Made by a program: the position numbers and the translations under genes. 12,911 nucleotides of DNA, taken from the NCBI GenBank assembly GCA_964374035.1, contig CAYJWY010000027.1, positions 1-12,911 of the forward strand. The letters run 5' to 3'. The DNA is from CALRGL01 sp964374035 (GTDB lineage Bacteria > Patescibacteriota > Patescibacteriia > UBA9934 > GWF2-40-263). The notes below the pieces were generated by a model that had not been told where the DNA came from, searched no databases, and saw only the letters and a program-made list of their open reading frames with translations. This document shows, one piece after another, positions 1 through 6,682 of the stretch. Within the stretch, counting starts at the first letter, position 1. Each line of letters begins with the position of its first letter.

Positions 1-39
1 GTCCCAAACCAGGCGCGCTACCAACTGCGCTACATCCCG
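1..39 (-). tRNA. tRNA-Pro(UGG), 5' half, truncated by the window edge
   Basis: Read on the minus strand from base 39, the sequence starts with acceptor strand CGGGATG, then TA, a D arm (GCGC-AGTTGGTA-GCGC), a G, the 5' anticodon stem CCTGG and the seven-base loop TTTGGGA, in which TGG sits at positions 34-36. That reads proline codons. Only 39 bases are present; the 3' anticodon stem, T arm and acceptor 3' strand lie before base 1, so CCA encoding cannot be judged. The D stem is fully paired, which argues for a working tRNA. Confidence 0.93.
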
Positions 40-43
40 GTAG

Positions 44-79
44 CGCAGGCAATATAGCAGAGCCTTTAGATTGATTCAA
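44..79 (-). promoter_or_regulatory. promoter of tRNA-Pro
   Basis: On the minus strand, an extended -10 (TG-C-TATATT, bases 59-51) lies 17 bases after a -35-like TTGAAT (79-74). The expected start near base 44-45 is five or six bases before the mature tRNA 5' end at 39, a normal spacing for a tRNA gene. It overlaps the plus-strand promoter region of the histidine kinase gene, so the two divergent promoters share DNA. Confidence 0.65.
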
Positions 80-93
80 GTGTCGTGTATACT
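65..93 (+). promoter_or_regulatory. candidate promoter of the kinase gene
   Basis: TATACT (88-93) is a 5/6 match to the -10 consensus, with a weak -35 (TTTAGA, 65-70) at 17 bases. Initiation would fall near base 100, just upstream of an in-frame ATG at 104 and about 34 bases upstream of the ATG at 134, which has a Shine-Dalgarno. The -35 matches only 4 of 6 positions, so this is a candidate. Confidence 0.45.
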
Positions 94-133
94 ACTCGCA
101 ATTATGCTTCTCAAACGTTGGAGGGATGTTCGC

Positions 134-1132
134 ATGGAGATCAAGATCTTTGTTGGGCTCTTTTTGCTTTCAATTTTTTCTCTGTTGTTGTTTGGTTTGC
201 TCACGGGCGCGTTCAACCACCCTCGTGAAGTGTGGATGGCATTGCTCATCACTGTTGTGTTGATGGGGTTGTCTGTTGCTCCCATCGAGCGACTCATGGC
301 TCGCTATGTTGAGTTGGAAGAGGAAGTGGACGAGTTGACGGCGTCGCTCATCGCGGCCGAACAATTAAAAAAAGATTTCGTCTCTATTGCTTCACACCAG
401 CTCAGAACACCGCTCACCGTGATTCGTTTGTATAGCGAAATGCTCACAAAAGAAGCGGCGAAGTTTTCGCCCAAGCATCGCAAGTATTTGAGTACCGTGA
501 GTTTCTCAACAGAAAAAATGGCTCGGCTCATCAATGAACTCCTGAATCTTTCTCGCATCGAATCCGGTCGCATCCGCGTCGATCCGGTCTTAACGGACGT
601 AGCGATGTTTGTGAAAACGATTTTGCTCGATCTCAGATCCCTTGCAGTCATGCGTCTGTGCACACTCGAATTTTCGAAGTCGTCTACCAAGATGCCAAAG
701 ATTCCTCTTGATCAAGATCTTCTGAGACACGTCGTGACCAATATCGTGGAAAATGCGATTAAGTATGCGGGACAGCGCAAGAACAGTGTCAAAGTCTGCG
801 TTTCACCCATCATGAAAAGCAAGAAACCGTTTGCGCGCATCTCCGTGCGTGACGAGGGGATCGGCATTCCACGCAAAGAACAAGCACGTCTTTACGAAAA
901 GTTTTTTCGCGGAACAAACGCGCGCACCGTCATGACCGAGGGAACGGGCCTGGGTCTCTATCTCTGCAAAGTAATCCTTGATCTCACGGGCGGAGCACTT
1001 TCCTTCACCTCGATAGAAGGAAAGGGGTCGACGTTTCACATTGACATTCCGTTTTCAGGTATGCGTTATTCTGACATCGGAGATCGTATGCTTCACACGG
1101 AAAAACAACATCATAGCGATCGCATCATGTAA
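134..1132 (+). CDS. membrane sensor histidine kinase (HisKA + HATPase_c)
   Basis: Two-component sensor kinase that would autophosphorylate on a histidine and pass the phosphate to a receiver, probably the one encoded next. From ATG 134 it has 332 residues: TM helices at about 5-24 and 33-52 joined by only about eight residues, a short charged coiled coil (53-80), an H-box with His88 in SIASHQLRTPL, an N-box with Asn207 in VENAIKY, a G1 box DEGIGIP (240-246), an F-box YEKFF and a G2 box GTGLGL (270-275). All catalytic motifs are intact. With no extracytoplasmic sensor domain, it belongs by layout to the intramembrane-sensing kinases. Start 134 is chosen for GGAGGG at 120-125 with eight-base spacing; in-frame ATG 104 lies close behind the promoter and would add ten residues. 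A 25-residue tail after the ATPase domain is not typical. The signal sensed is unknown. Confidence 0.93.
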   Translation: MEIKIFVGLFLLSIFSLLLFGLLTGAFNHPREVWMALLITVVLMGLSVAPIERLMARYVELEEEVDELTASLIAAEQLKKDFVSIASHQLRTPLTVIRLYSEMLTKEAAKFSPKHRKYLSTVSFSTEKMARLINELLNLSRIESGRIRVDPVLTDVAMFVKTILLDLRSLAVMRLCTLEFSKSSTKMPKIPLDQDLLRHVVTNIVENAIKYAGQRKNSVKVCVSPIMKSKKPFARISVRDEGIGIPRKEQARLYEKFFRGTNARTVMTEGTGLGLYLCKVILDLTGGALSFTSIEGKGSTFHIDIPFSGMRYSDIGDRMLHTEKQHHSDRIM

Positions 1133-1147
1133 CGATTTCTCTAAACG

Positions 1148-1156
1148 TGGTATATC
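1148..1156 (+). promoter_or_regulatory. extended -10 promoter of the response regulator gene
   Basis: TG-G-TATATC at 1148-1156 lies eight bases before ATG 1165. Initiation about eight bases after the -10 would start the mRNA at the ATG itself, so this gene may be expressed from a leaderless transcript as well as by read-through from the kinase gene. No Shine-Dalgarno is visible before 1165. Confidence 0.55.
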
Positions 1157-1164
1157 TTGTGTAT

Positions 1165-1542
1165 ATGCAAACCGCACACATTTTGCTCATTGAAGACGAC
1201 GCATTGATTTCTCAGGCTTATAAAATCGGCCTTGAGAATGTTGGGATGCAAGTGGATATCGCCGTGGACGGCAACGAAGGCTTGAAAGCGATGCAAGAGG
1301 GGACGTACGATCTTATTTTGCTTGATATTATTTTGCCAAAGATGGATGGATTTCAACTGCTAGAGCAAGTGCAGAATGTGTTGTCGAAAAAAAAGATTCC
1401 CGTGATTATTCTCTCGAATCTTGGACAAGACACCGACATCGAAAGGGGAAAATCTCTTGGTGCCGTTGATTTTCTTGTCAAAGCCAACAATTCGATGGAC
1501 GCCGTGCTTGAAAAAGTGCGTTCGCATCTTTCACACGCGTGA
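1165..1542 (+). CDS. single-domain response regulator (CheY-like receiver)
   Basis: A 125-residue receiver with no output domain. The acidic pocket is Glu10-Asp11-Asp12, the phosphoacceptor is Asp54 in LILLDIILPKMDG, the switch Ser is Ser84 in ILSN, and the conserved Lys is Lys106 in FLVKA. It is the likely partner of the kinase gene that ends 32 bases upstream. Lacking a DNA-binding domain, it must act by protein contact or as a relay, as CheY and PilG/PilH do; the pilin-like gene three bases downstream makes a link to pilus or surface function plausible but unproven. A GTG at 1147 would add six residues, but it overlaps the -10 element, so ATG 1165 is preferred. Confidence 0.93.
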   Translation: MQTAHILLIEDDALISQAYKIGLENVGMQVDIAVDGNEGLKAMQEGTYDLILLDIILPKMDGFQLLEQVQNVLSKKKIPVIILSNLGQDTDIERGKSLGAVDFLVKANNSMDAVLEKVRSHLSHA

Positions 1543-1545
1543 TCT

Positions 1546-2070
1546 ATGTTGAATAGGAGGCAGAACGGTTTTTCCGTCCCCGAGCTATGCATTGTGATCG
1601 CGATCATTGCTTTATTGATCGCGGTCATTTTTGTTGTCACAAGTCCAAAGAAACGCGAGGCTCAGGCGCGTGACGCAATGCGTCAAAATGACGTGCAAAA
1701 CATTCTTTCCGCGATCAAATTGTACGAGCTGGATCATGACAGTTCCCGCTTGGAGGTTATTTCAAATTTATCGGTTGGAGATGTCTCAATGATCACGTTT
1801 GGTGACCCAATATCGAGCTGTAGGGCACAGCAGATGGCTTGCAAAACACCCGTCACAACCGACGGACTTTGTGTCAACTTATTCGAGCTGTTTTCAGGGA
1901 AATACCTTTATAAAATTCCTGTGAGCCCTTCCAAAACACAGACTTGGGACGAGGGAAATCAAGATGGGGCATTTGGAACCGGCTACACCCTTGAACGTGC
2001 TCAAACAGGAAGACTCATTATTCGTGCTTGTGAAAATGAAGGCGTGAAAGAGATTTTTGTGACGCGTTAG
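1546..2070 (+). CDS. type IV prepilin/pseudopilin-like protein
   Basis: A 174-residue protein with a class III (prepilin) signal: short basic leader MLNRRQNG, cleavage expected between Gly8 and Phe9, Glu at mature position 5 (FSVPE), then a hydrophobic helix of about 20 residues (CIVIAIIALLIAVIFVV), then the polar second half of the N-terminal helix (KKREAQARDAMRQNDVQNI). The globular part has four cysteines (two near 92-99, one near 109, one near 161). It would be processed by a prepilin peptidase, not encoded here, and assembled into a pilus or pseudopilus; whether it is a major pilin or a minor component is not visible. The ATG follows the regulator stop by three bases, with no upstream Shine-Dalgarno, which suggests translational coupling in one operon. 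Confidence 0.85.
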   Translation: MLNRRQNGFSVPELCIVIAIIALLIAVIFVVTSPKKREAQARDAMRQNDVQNILSAIKLYELDHDSSRLEVISNLSVGDVSMITFGDPISSCRAQQMACKTPVTTDGLCVNLFELFSGKYLYKIPVSPSKTQTWDEGNQDGAFGTGYTLERAQTGRLIIRACENEGVKEIFVTR

Positions 2071-2084
2071 TTGAGATGATTTTT

Positions 2085-2106
2085 TGTGGATAACTTTTTA
2101 TCTACA
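2085..2106. other. inverted pair of DnaA-box-like 9-mers
   Basis: TGTGGATAA (2085-2093) is an exact reverse complement of the DnaA-box consensus TTATCCACA. Four bases later TTATCTACA (2098-2106) matches the consensus in the other orientation with one mismatch. Together they form a nine-pair hairpin with one G-U pair and a CTTT loop. No T-tract follows, so it is a poor intrinsic terminator. It lies in the 65-base gap after the pilin gene, next to the promoter of the next gene. Confidence 0.35.
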
Positions 2107-2122
2107 CGATTCAGTCAAAAAG

Positions 2123-2131
2123 TGATACACT
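2123..2131 (+). promoter_or_regulatory. extended -10 promoter of the first Ig-fold protein gene
   Basis: TG-A-TACACT at 2123-2131 is an extended -10 with no convincing -35. The first ATG of the reading frame is at 2136, only four bases downstream, tight for a leaderless start; initiation at about 2137-2139 would instead favour ATG 2187 with a leader of about 49 bases. Confidence 0.5.
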
Positions 2132-2135
2132 TTGT

Positions 2136-3473
2136 ATGTTGCTAGATGATATTCCTTTCGTTCAAACACCCATCCCCAGTTTTTTTATGGAAAAGTTTCT
2201 TTCAAATGTTTTTTTTCAGCGTCGGTTAAAAGGAATCAATAAGTTTTTTTTGCTTGTCATGGTTTTCTCCATTTTTTTCCTTTCCGTTTCCCCCGTGCAA
2301 GCCGGACTCGGCTATTCGCCTGGAACAACATATGTCGAAGGTATTCAACCAAATTCCAGTATCACTCGTTCGATCAGTTTTTCACGAAGTAATGCCGGTA
2401 TTGAGACCGTACTCGATATTTCTCTCACAGGTGCAGGAGCCCCGTATATTTCAGGACCAAAAGATTTGACGTTTGGTGTTGGCGAACAGGAGGCTTTCTA
2501 CACGTTTACGATCAACACGAAATCCCTCCCCACAGGATCCTACGATGTTCAAATAAACGCAGTGACACGACAAAACGAACTCGATGTTGTTCAGAAAAGT
2601 GGAATAAAAGGTCAGGCTTCCGGACAAACAAAAATCATCTTGGCTGCCTATCCAAAAATTAACTTTACGGTTACCAACGTTGCCAGGGAGGAATATCAGA
2701 TTGACAGTGTCAATCTCAAGCCGGGCGAAGAAAAGCAACCTCTTGGTTTTACGTATCATCTTATTAACACAGGAAACGTAGCGGCTCGACCAACCAGTAT
2801 TCGCATTGCGGTGATCAACGTCGATGATCCAACATACCGTTATGAAGAAACCATCCCCGGGGACATTCTGCCATTCGTGGATCCATTTACAACAAAAGAT
2901 GTCCCCGTGCTTACAAAAGCAACGCTTCCTACAGGAAGCTACAAAATGGATTTTATCTTTTCGGGACGTTCAGGCATTTTGCACAAAACTCTTGGTGTTC
3001 CAACTCAGATTTTCCCTCCAGGAACACTTGCGCAGAAAGGTATCCTCACAGCATTTTCCATGGACAAAGCGCAGTACGATGAAAACGAGTTGACGCAGTT
3101 TAATGGTTCATTTGAAAATTCAGGCCAAATTGGCGTTTCCGCTTCGCTTGTTGTGGAATTGAAGAAAGATGATAAACGACTGGATATTCTAAAAACCGAG
3201 CCCGTTTTTATTCCTCCATACCAGACCGCACAATTTTCTCTTGAAAAGCGATTCTCCGAGAGTGGTACGTATACCGCAAAAGGAATGGTCAGTTTTGGAA
3301 TTTTTAACAGCAACGCCATTGAAGTCGCCTTTAAGGTTGGGGGAATAGAAATCATGTATGTCGTTGCCGGACTTGCGGCGTTCTCCGTTCTCGTTGCTTC
3401 CCTTCTCTTGTTTATAAAACGTAGAAAACAAAAACACTCCAGGAGTGGAACTATGCCAAAAAACCATTCATAA
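2136..3473 (+). CDS. secreted Ig-fold (DUF916/NEW3-like) protein with C-terminal membrane anchor
   Basis: Up to 445 residues. A hydrophobic signal segment (about 37-51) ends at SPVQA-G, cleavage after about residue 56. The mature part looks like three beta-sandwich modules (about 58-178, 180-298, 302-400), then a TM helix (404-427) and a basic tail (KRRKQKHSRS), so the bulk faces outside with the C-terminus inside. Module 1 (GYSPGTTYVEGIQPNSS) resembles the DUF916-type opening of WxL-associated surface proteins; module 2 carries LINTGNVAARPTS, matched by LVNTGNVQTRPSS in the protein at 7634, so the two are paralogs; module 3 is extra here. A role as a surface anchor or binding scaffold is inferred. 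Start uncertain: ATG 2136 gives an unusually long n-region, and ATG 2187 gives a more normal signal peptide. Confidence 0.8.
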   Translation: MLLDDIPFVQTPIPSFFMEKFLSNVFFQRRLKGINKFFLLVMVFSIFFLSVSPVQAGLGYSPGTTYVEGIQPNSSITRSISFSRSNAGIETVLDISLTGAGAPYISGPKDLTFGVGEQEAFYTFTINTKSLPTGSYDVQINAVTRQNELDVVQKSGIKGQASGQTKIILAAYPKINFTVTNVAREEYQIDSVNLKPGEEKQPLGFTYHLINTGNVAARPTSIRIAVINVDDPTYRYEETIPGDILPFVDPFTTKDVPVLTKATLPTGSYKMDFIFSGRSGILHKTLGVPTQIFPPGTLAQKGILTAFSMDKAQYDENELTQFNGSFENSGQIGVSASLVVELKKDDKRLDILKTEPVFIPPYQTAQFSLEKRFSESGTYTAKGMVSFGIFNSNAIEVAFKVGGIEIMYVVAGLAAFSVLVASLLLFIKRRKQKHSRSGTMPKNHS

Positions 3474-3499
3474 TTTATTTCTTTAATACGTAATCATGT

Positions 3500-3730
3500 A
3501 TGAACGAAAAAAGTTTCCCCATGATCTCGGGCCTCGTCGCGCTCTTAATGGTCATCCTGCTTGCGGTGTCCATGTTGAACGCTCAAGGTTCGAGTGAAGC
3601 GAGTCCGTCTGTTGCAAGCCCACAACCCGTGGCGGCGTCCAAGGCTTCCTTGCGCGAAGCAAGCAATCAAGTGTCCCAATCTGTGGATTTACCTTCAACG
3701 ATCAAGTCAACAGTCACCATTCTTAAATAA
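3500..3730 (+). CDS. small membrane-anchored or secreted peptide, unknown family
   Basis: A 76-residue protein not recognised as a known family. Residues 8-27 form one hydrophobic segment (ISGLVALLMVILLAVSMLNA) after the short leader MNEKSFP; AVSMLNAQG could be a signal-peptidase site, otherwise it is an N-terminal anchor. The rest is a low-complexity Ser/Ala/Pro/Val/Gln stretch (about 31-63) ending in a beta-like TIKSTVTILK. No cysteine. It lies 26 bases after the Ig-fold gene and 19 bases before the first six-cysteine gene, probably co-transcribed with the latter. The coding frame is supported by a clear stop and the membrane-plus-linker composition; expression is unproven. No good Shine-Dalgarno is seen. 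Confidence 0.65.
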   Translation: MNEKSFPMISGLVALLMVILLAVSMLNAQGSSEASPSVASPQPVAASKASLREASNQVSQSVDLPSTIKSTVTILK

Positions 3731-3749
3731 CCCTTAGTAACGTAACTCT

Positions 3750-4796
3750 ATGGCAGATCCAACCAGACAGGGCAGTTCAAACCTCATGGTGTTTGGATTC
3801 CTCTTCACGCTCATTGCTGTCGTTGCTCTCATTGCTCTTCTTGTCACAAAGTCTGGCGCTGACACAACAACGCAGGAATTTAGTATCACAAATATTAATC
3901 CAGCCATTCCAACCCTAACTATCTCTTCAACAAGTTTCGGAACGGCCTATACGCCCGTTACGCTTCTGGAGAATGTCGGAAAGACCATCTACGTGCACGG
4001 TACTGCGTCCGATCAAAATGGTTGTGGACAAATCGACGTGGTTAATGGTTCTGGTCTTGGTGCAGGTGTGACCGACAGCTCCTTGTGGACGGGTAGATTC
4101 TATCGAACGAACCTTGCGGGTGGACAGGACTGTACGCCTAACCAATCGAACTGTTACTGGATCACCATGGAAAATGCAGATTTGGCTGTAGCCGGCAGGG
4201 ATCAGTGTACGGATGCTGGCGGAGGTTCTGACCAAGCGCTTGAATTCGAATTTGACCAGCTTGTTAATTACTATGCGGACGCAACGGATGCAAATTCTGT
4301 TCCAGATTACAGTGCAACAGACTGGACGGCGTATATCAGCATTATCGATGACCAGGGAGGTTCTACGTCCGCTACAGCTACAACAGAAGTTGCCACCCTA
4401 TCCGCTCTTGACACCGTGACCTCAGCGATCACCTACGCGGCAACCGCATGGGGTGACACAACGCCACAAAAGAGCATCACCATTGAAAACACGGGAAACT
4501 ACAACGCTCTTGATCCAATGATTAGTCAGGAAGCCGTTTGGGCTTGTAACATCGGTGTGATTCCTATTGGAAACGTGAAGTGGTCGATTGTGAGTGATCA
4601 GGATCCTGCGTACGATCCAAACACAGACCAAACCACATTGACAAACGTTGCAACAGCGATCAACTTGAACATCACAAAGAGTCAAACAGGTGTTCCAGGT
4701 CCTGGTTCTGAAGGCACATTCTACACACGATTAACCGTTCCAAACCAGGGTATTGGAGGTACATGTAACAGTACGTTGACGCTCGGAGTCTAAAAA
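3750..4796 (+). CDS. six-cysteine extracytoplasmic protein with N-terminal membrane anchor, unknown family
   Basis: A 347-residue protein; the stop is TAA, with the last codon ending at 4790-4793. A polar 10-residue N-terminus (MADPTRQGSS) precedes a long hydrophobic helix (about 11-33, NLMVFGFLFTLIAVVALIALLV) with no evident signal-peptidase site, so it looks like a type II anchor. The remainder is Thr/Ser/Asn/Asp-rich and beta-like. Six cysteines (92, 128, 135, 153, 266, 339) align one for one with those of the next protein, as do ADATDANSVPDYSATDWTA, LDPMIS, WACNIG and the C-terminal GTCNSTLTLGV. No known domain recognised. Three disulfides are plausible for an exported protein. It could be a surface-layer, fibre or ligand protein of the locus. 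It ends 15 bases before a strong terminator hairpin. Confidence 0.82.
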
Positions 4797-4810
4797 TCAG
4801 ATGATTTCAA

Positions 4811-4839
4811 AAAACCACTCCGTCAGACGGAGTGGTTTT
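4811..4839 (+). terminator. intrinsic terminator after the first six-cysteine gene
   Basis: A 13-pair perfect hairpin: arms AAAACCACTCCGT (4811-4823) and ACGGAGTGGTTTT (4827-4839) with a CAG loop. The GC-rich core, the U-run forming the end of the 3' arm and the matching A-run on the 5' side give a strong terminator that could also work on the opposite strand. It ends two bases before the next gene's promoter element. Confidence 0.9.
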
Positions 4840-4840
4840 G

Positions 4841-4849
4841 TGTTATACT
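4841..4849 (+). promoter_or_regulatory. extended -10 promoter of the second six-cysteine gene
   Basis: TG-T-TATACT (4841-4849) is a textbook extended -10. The ATG at 4859 lies nine bases downstream, so the mRNA would have a leader of about zero to three bases. No -35 is found because that space is the terminator stem. Confidence 0.72.
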
Positions 4850-4858
4850 GGTGTCATT

Positions 4859-5788
4859 ATGATTGTGTTGTTGGTTCGTTTGAAATCGTCTCCTTTCGTG
4901 ATTTTTTGTCTGCTGGTTTTTGGATTCCTGTTTCCTCACCCCATCTTAAGTCAGGAAAACGCGATTCCAGTTATTACGAGCATCACGATTGCAGAAACAT
5001 CTCTTGGAGATCAAATTTCCGCACTGAATCTGACGGAAAATTCCACGACGAGTGTGTACATTCATGGCTCAGCAACCGATGCGGATTCTTGTCAGCAAAT
5101 CGATGCGGTGAGCGGATCTTCATCGTGGCGAGTGGTATTTTATCGCAGTGATCTTGCTCAGAGTGATGCATGCACAGCAGATGATCTCAACTGCTATCAA
5201 GCTCTGGAAAGCGATAGCAATCTCACGAACTGCGATAGTCCAGAAGATACAACACTTGATTACGAGATGCAGATTCCCATTGCGCATTTTGCGGATGCAA
5301 CAGATGCAGACTCCTCTCCAGATTATTCAACGACTAACTGGACGGCCTTTGTGGAGGTGACCGATGATTTGCTCCAAAGCACATTTGCAACATCAACAAC
5401 GGAAATCAACACACTGAAAGCACTCTCTGTGACACCGATGGTCAACTATGGAGTTATTGGGTTTGCAGAAGAATCCACAGAACAATCCGTGACCATTACC
5501 AATACAGGAAATGATAATGATTTGGATCCGATGATCAGCGATAGTGAGGGCTGGATCTGTACGATTGGAACGCTCACTTCCGACGCTGTAACGTTCAACA
5601 CAACACCTGGGCTTGGCTGGGCAGCCGGCCTCGCTGTGACAGCAACACCCGCAGATGTGAACGATTTGAGCTTGATAAAGTCCACGGGAACAGTCAATCC
5701 AACAGCCAATGTCTATCTCACATTGAAATTACCTGAATCCGGACTGGCTGGATCTTGTTCAAGCACGCTTGTATTTGGAGGAGCCTGA
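4859..5788 (+). CDS. secreted six-cysteine protein, paralog of the preceding gene
   Basis: A 309-residue protein with a signal peptide (MIVLLVRLKSSP, then a hydrophobic core to about residue 28, probable cleavage near LSQ-EN at 32). The mature part is homologous over its length to the anchored protein at 3750: cysteines 78, 105, 112, 125, 234 and 300, ADATDADSSPDYSTTNWTA, NDLDPMIS, GWICTIG and the C-terminal GSCSSTLVFGGA correspond in order. It is shorter between Cys78 and Cys105 and has no retained anchor, so it is probably released or bound by another component. No known domain recognised. ATG 4859 is chosen because the longer GTG start at 4832 lies in the terminator stem and upstream of the promoter. 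Its TGA abuts the TAA of the convergent next gene with no intervening base. Confidence 0.82.
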   Translation: MIVLLVRLKSSPFVIFCLLVFGFLFPHPILSQENAIPVITSITIAETSLGDQISALNLTENSTTSVYIHGSATDADSCQQIDAVSGSSSWRVVFYRSDLAQSDACTADDLNCYQALESDSNLTNCDSPEDTTLDYEMQIPIAHFADATDADSSPDYSTTNWTAFVEVTDDLLQSTFATSTTEINTLKALSVTPMVNYGVIGFAEESTEQSVTITNTGNDNDLDPMISDSEGWICTIGTLTSDAVTFNTTPGLGWAAGLAVTATPADVNDLSLIKSTGTVNPTANVYLTLKLPESGLAGSCSSTLVFGGA

Positions 5789-6133
5789 TTATCTGATCAA
5801 TAAAGAAATAGCCGTGAGCGTCAGAAATGCCAACAGAGATCCGTAGACGAGAATTTTGATCTTGCTCGTTGTTTTTTGAAAATTTGTATAGGAACTTGTA
5901 TACGTGCCATGTTCGTCTCTTGTCGCGATTTTTGTAAAACTTGCGTTTACATCATCTTTGAGCATGACAGGGATGTTGCGAGGTTCTTCCGCTAATAAAA
6001 AAATATAAATCCCTGTTGCCGCAAGAAAACCAAACCCAAAACCCAGAACCATTGGGTGAAAGATGAGTGAAATAATCATGGATTTAAAATGGAGAAGGGA
6101 AGCCTGTGCCGCAAAGGAGAGATTCGTTAACAT
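5789..6133 (-). CDS. small two-TM membrane protein, unknown family
   Basis: A 114-residue protein from ATG 6133. Two hydrophobic segments (about 28-48, MVLGFGFGFLAATGIYIFLL; and 93-113, IKILVYGSLLAFLTLTAISLL) flank a polar loop of about 45 residues with mixed charge. No catalytic motif recognised. The start is uncertain: ATG 6079 (96 residues, MIISLIFHPM) also gives a full two-helix protein, and an upstream ATG near 6205 would run into the signal peptidase gene. It is divergent from the signal peptidase gene, 18 bases apart, and convergent with the second six-cysteine gene. Codon-like composition and the paired helices support a real gene, but function is unknown. Confidence 0.62.
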   Translation of the reverse strand: MLTNLSFAAQASLLHFKSMIISLIFHPMVLGFGFGFLAATGIYIFLLAEEPRNIPVMLKDDVNASFTKIATRDEHGTYTSSYTNFQKTTSKIKILVYGSLLAFLTLTAISLLIR

Positions 6134-6151
6134 AGAGGAGATCGTTGAGAT

Positions 6152-6682
6152 ATGAACATACGCATTGAAAATTATGTGGGACGCCAGACACTCTTGGTTG
6201 CACAACTCATTTTGTGTCTGATTATGTTACAACTTTTTATCGTCGATTTTGGAAACGTGGATGGAGTTTCGATGGAACCCACCCTGGTTGATCAGCAACC
6301 GTTTTTGATCAATCGCGCGATATTGTTTTTTCGTGCGCCCAAGCGTTATGAGGTGATTCAATTTTTTCACCCTTCCCAAGAAAATTTTAAGGTTGTCAAA
6401 CGTGTTGTTGGACTCCCTGGCGAGACCATTGAAATTCGTCCGGGTGAAATTCGTGTTACGACCGTTGAAGGAAACAGGATTATTCTTTCTGAACCCTACT
6501 TGCGTGAACATACTGCCACCATCGTTCAACCAGGACAAAATCGTCGTTTTGTCATTCCTTATGACACGTATTACGTTCTTGGGGATAACCGTGTCTTCAG
6601 CTCAGATTCTCGCATCTTCGGTGTTGTGCACCGCTCCAAGATTTTGGGGGTTTTGTCTTACATTCCTCAAAAACAGAACTGA
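6152..6682 (+). CDS. lepB: signal peptidase I (S26 family)
   Basis: A 176-residue type I signal peptidase, which cleaves signal peptides of exported proteins on the outer face of the membrane. One N-terminal TM helix (about 13-31) is followed by the catalytic Ser40 in GVSMEPTL, the general-base Lys83 in VVKRVVGLPGE, and the C-terminal box GDNRVFSSDSRIFG (about 148-161). All catalytic motifs are intact, and the length is that of the short, single-TM Gram-positive-like form. ATG 6152 is preceded by GAGGAG at 6135-6140 with a longish 11-base spacer. Its neighbours are mostly exported proteins, which are plausible substrates, but it may equally be the housekeeping enzyme. Its TGA directly abuts the stop of the convergent next gene. 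Confidence 0.95.
   Translation: MNIRIENYVGRQTLLVAQLILCLIMLQLFIVDFGNVDGVSMEPTLVDQQPFLINRAILFFRAPKRYEVIQFFHPSQENFKVVKRVVGLPGETIEIRPGEIRVTTVEGNRIILSEPYLREHTATIVQPGQNRRFVIPYDTYYVLGDNRVFSSDSRIFGVVHRSKILGVLSYIPQKQN

Noticed and set aside
3434..3446. CACTCC-A-GGAGTG palindrome as a terminator of the first Ig-fold gene
   Set aside because: The loop would be a single base, no T-tract follows, and it is inside the coding tail of that gene.
3488..3752. Shared ACGTAA motif just before the ATGs at 3500 and 3750 as a regulatory site
   Set aside because: Only six bases are shared, spacing to the ATG differs (six and four bases), and chance occurrence is likely.
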